Positions 32,157 to 32,669 of a stretch of DNA of 32,669 bases are shown one piece after another (position 1 is the stretch's first letter; each line of letters begins with the position of its first letter). Source of the stretch: Bacteroidota bacterium (GTDB lineage Bacteria; Bacteroidota; Bacteroidia; B-17B0; Aurantibacillaceae); assembly GCA_947487905.1 (NCBI GenBank), contig CANLAV010000015.1, forward strand, positions 1 to 32,669. The letters are read 5' to 3'. The notes beneath the pieces were generated by a model. That model was not told the origin of the DNA, ran no database searches, and saw only the letters and a program-made list of their open reading frames with translations. The position numbers and the translations under genes were made by a program.

Positions 32157-32669
32157 ATGGAAAAATCATATTTGCTTTTTATTATCGCTTTATCTTCTTT
32201 TTTATATTCTTCGTCGCAACAAAATAGAGTTTCGTATGAGGGCTATTTTAGAGAGGGTTGCATCTTACTGTCAGAAAAAGACTATGAAAATGCCTTAATC
32301 CATTTTGAAAATGCTTATAAAATAGATTCTACTAATGCTAATATAAATTATCAAATTGGCTGTTGTTATTTGAACTCACAGACTAAAAAAGCTAACGCAG
32401 AACGTTATTTTGGAAAGGCTATTCAAGATATTAATTCAAATTTTATTCCAGATGAGGCGCATGAAAGGAGCGCACCACCATTAGCATTATTATATTTTGG
32501 TCGCGCACTACACGTTAACTATAAATTTAAAGAAGCGCTCATTCATTATACATTATTTAAATCTATCTATGCCAAACATCATTCACAGAAGAAAATTGTT
32601 AATTATTACGAAAAACAAACTTTGTTCGCCATAGAAAAAACAACCGTACCTCTATCTTTAAGCCTAGAA
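32157..32669 (+). CDS. TPR-repeat secreted protein, N-terminal part (3' end outside window)
   Basis: The frame is open from ATG 32157 to the right edge (171 codons). A signal peptide (YLLFIIALSSFLYSSSQQ) is followed by tetratricopeptide-like helices: REGCILLSEKDYENALIHFE, INYQIGCCYLNS, AERYFGKAI, then LLYFGRALHVNYKFKEALIHY. The order and wording resemble the N-terminal TPR block of Bacteroidota proteins that continue with PD40 repeats and an OmpA domain, like the protein at 1851-3911. Whether it continues that way cannot be seen. No lipobox Cys is present in the signal region. Confidence 0.75.
   Translation, partial: MEKSYLLFIIALSSFLYSSSQQNRVSYEGYFREGCILLSEKDYENALIHFENAYKIDSTNANINYQIGCCYLNSQTKKANAERYFGKAIQDINSNFIPDEAHERSAPPLALLYFGRALHVNYKFKEALIHYTLFKSIYAKHHSQKKIVNYYEKQTLFAIEKTTVPLSLSLE

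Overview
The window reads as part of the chromosome of a low-GC member of the Bacteroidota, most like Flavobacteriia or a neighbouring class. The signs are: promoters of the TTG / TAnnTTTG type used by the Bacteroidota primary sigma factor, weak or absent Shine-Dalgarno sequences, lineage-typical families (DUF4175, DUF4834, YbeY with the Bacteroidota metal site, PD40/OmpA proteins of the PorE type, BshB1 for bacillithiol, many proteins with signal peptides ending in AQ), and gene clusters such as DUF4175-ATPase-ybeY. No rRNA, tRNA, CRISPR array, transposase or phage gene is visible. Apart from one palindromic intergenic element the region looks like ordinary core chromosome, densely packed, with no gene-free stretch over 300 bases.

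Layout. 1-1749 (+): 3' end of a DUF4175 membrane protein, an RsbW-like ATPase and ybeY, translationally coupled by overlapping stop/start codons. 1851-3911 (+): a PorE-like TPR/PD40/CRD/OmpA cell-envelope protein closed by a strong terminator. 4043-5236 (+): DUF4834, a small beta-barrel protein and YraN. 5486-6034 (+): an unrecognised secreted protein with an SH3-like end. 6177-7721 (-): an MltD-type lytic transglycosylase with LysM domains. 7847-9967 (+): a four-gene operon with a two-TM protein, a degenerate Sco-like protein, a true Sco lipoprotein and a TM2-domain protein. 9994-11067 (-): peroxiredoxin and RNase HII; divergent from a 2-Cys peroxiredoxin at 11216-11845 (+). 11892-13127 (-): FemAB/GNAT-like protein, divergent from deoC (13246-14148, +). 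14145-16356 (-): OmpR-type response regulator and trigger factor. 16557-20930 (+): two SGNH-hydrolase-like proteins plus an MBOAT membrane O-acyltransferase, a likely polymer O-acylation module. 20933-21637 (-): beta-barrel protein. 21688-24091 (+): recG and an unknown small protein. 24088-27239 (-): M16 peptidase homologue without the zinc motif, GT4 glycosyltransferase and bshB1. 27432-30176 (-): MerR regulator, a multi-TM protein and a TonB-like protein with a Lys/Glu/Pro/Val repeat linker. 30370-30585 (+): unknown small protein. 30712-32049 (+): 2-oxoacid dehydrogenase E2. 32157 to the right edge (+): start of a TPR protein, probably another TPR/OmpA-type protein.

Themes. Much of the window serves the cell envelope (PorE-like protein, MltD, the O-acylation operon, FemAB-like protein, TonB-like protein, barrels) and redox or thiol homeostasis (two peroxiredoxins, Sco, BshB1). 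The parts most worth a second look are the SGNH-SGNH-MBOAT operon (with a GGS variant and an extra hydrophobic block in the MBOAT), the active/degenerate Sco pair, the lone inactive M16 protein, the TonB-like protein with perfect 54-bp repeats, the palindromic element at 27325-27413, and promoters that sit so close to start codons that leaderless mRNAs are suggested. All functional calls rest on reading motifs by eye; no database search was run.
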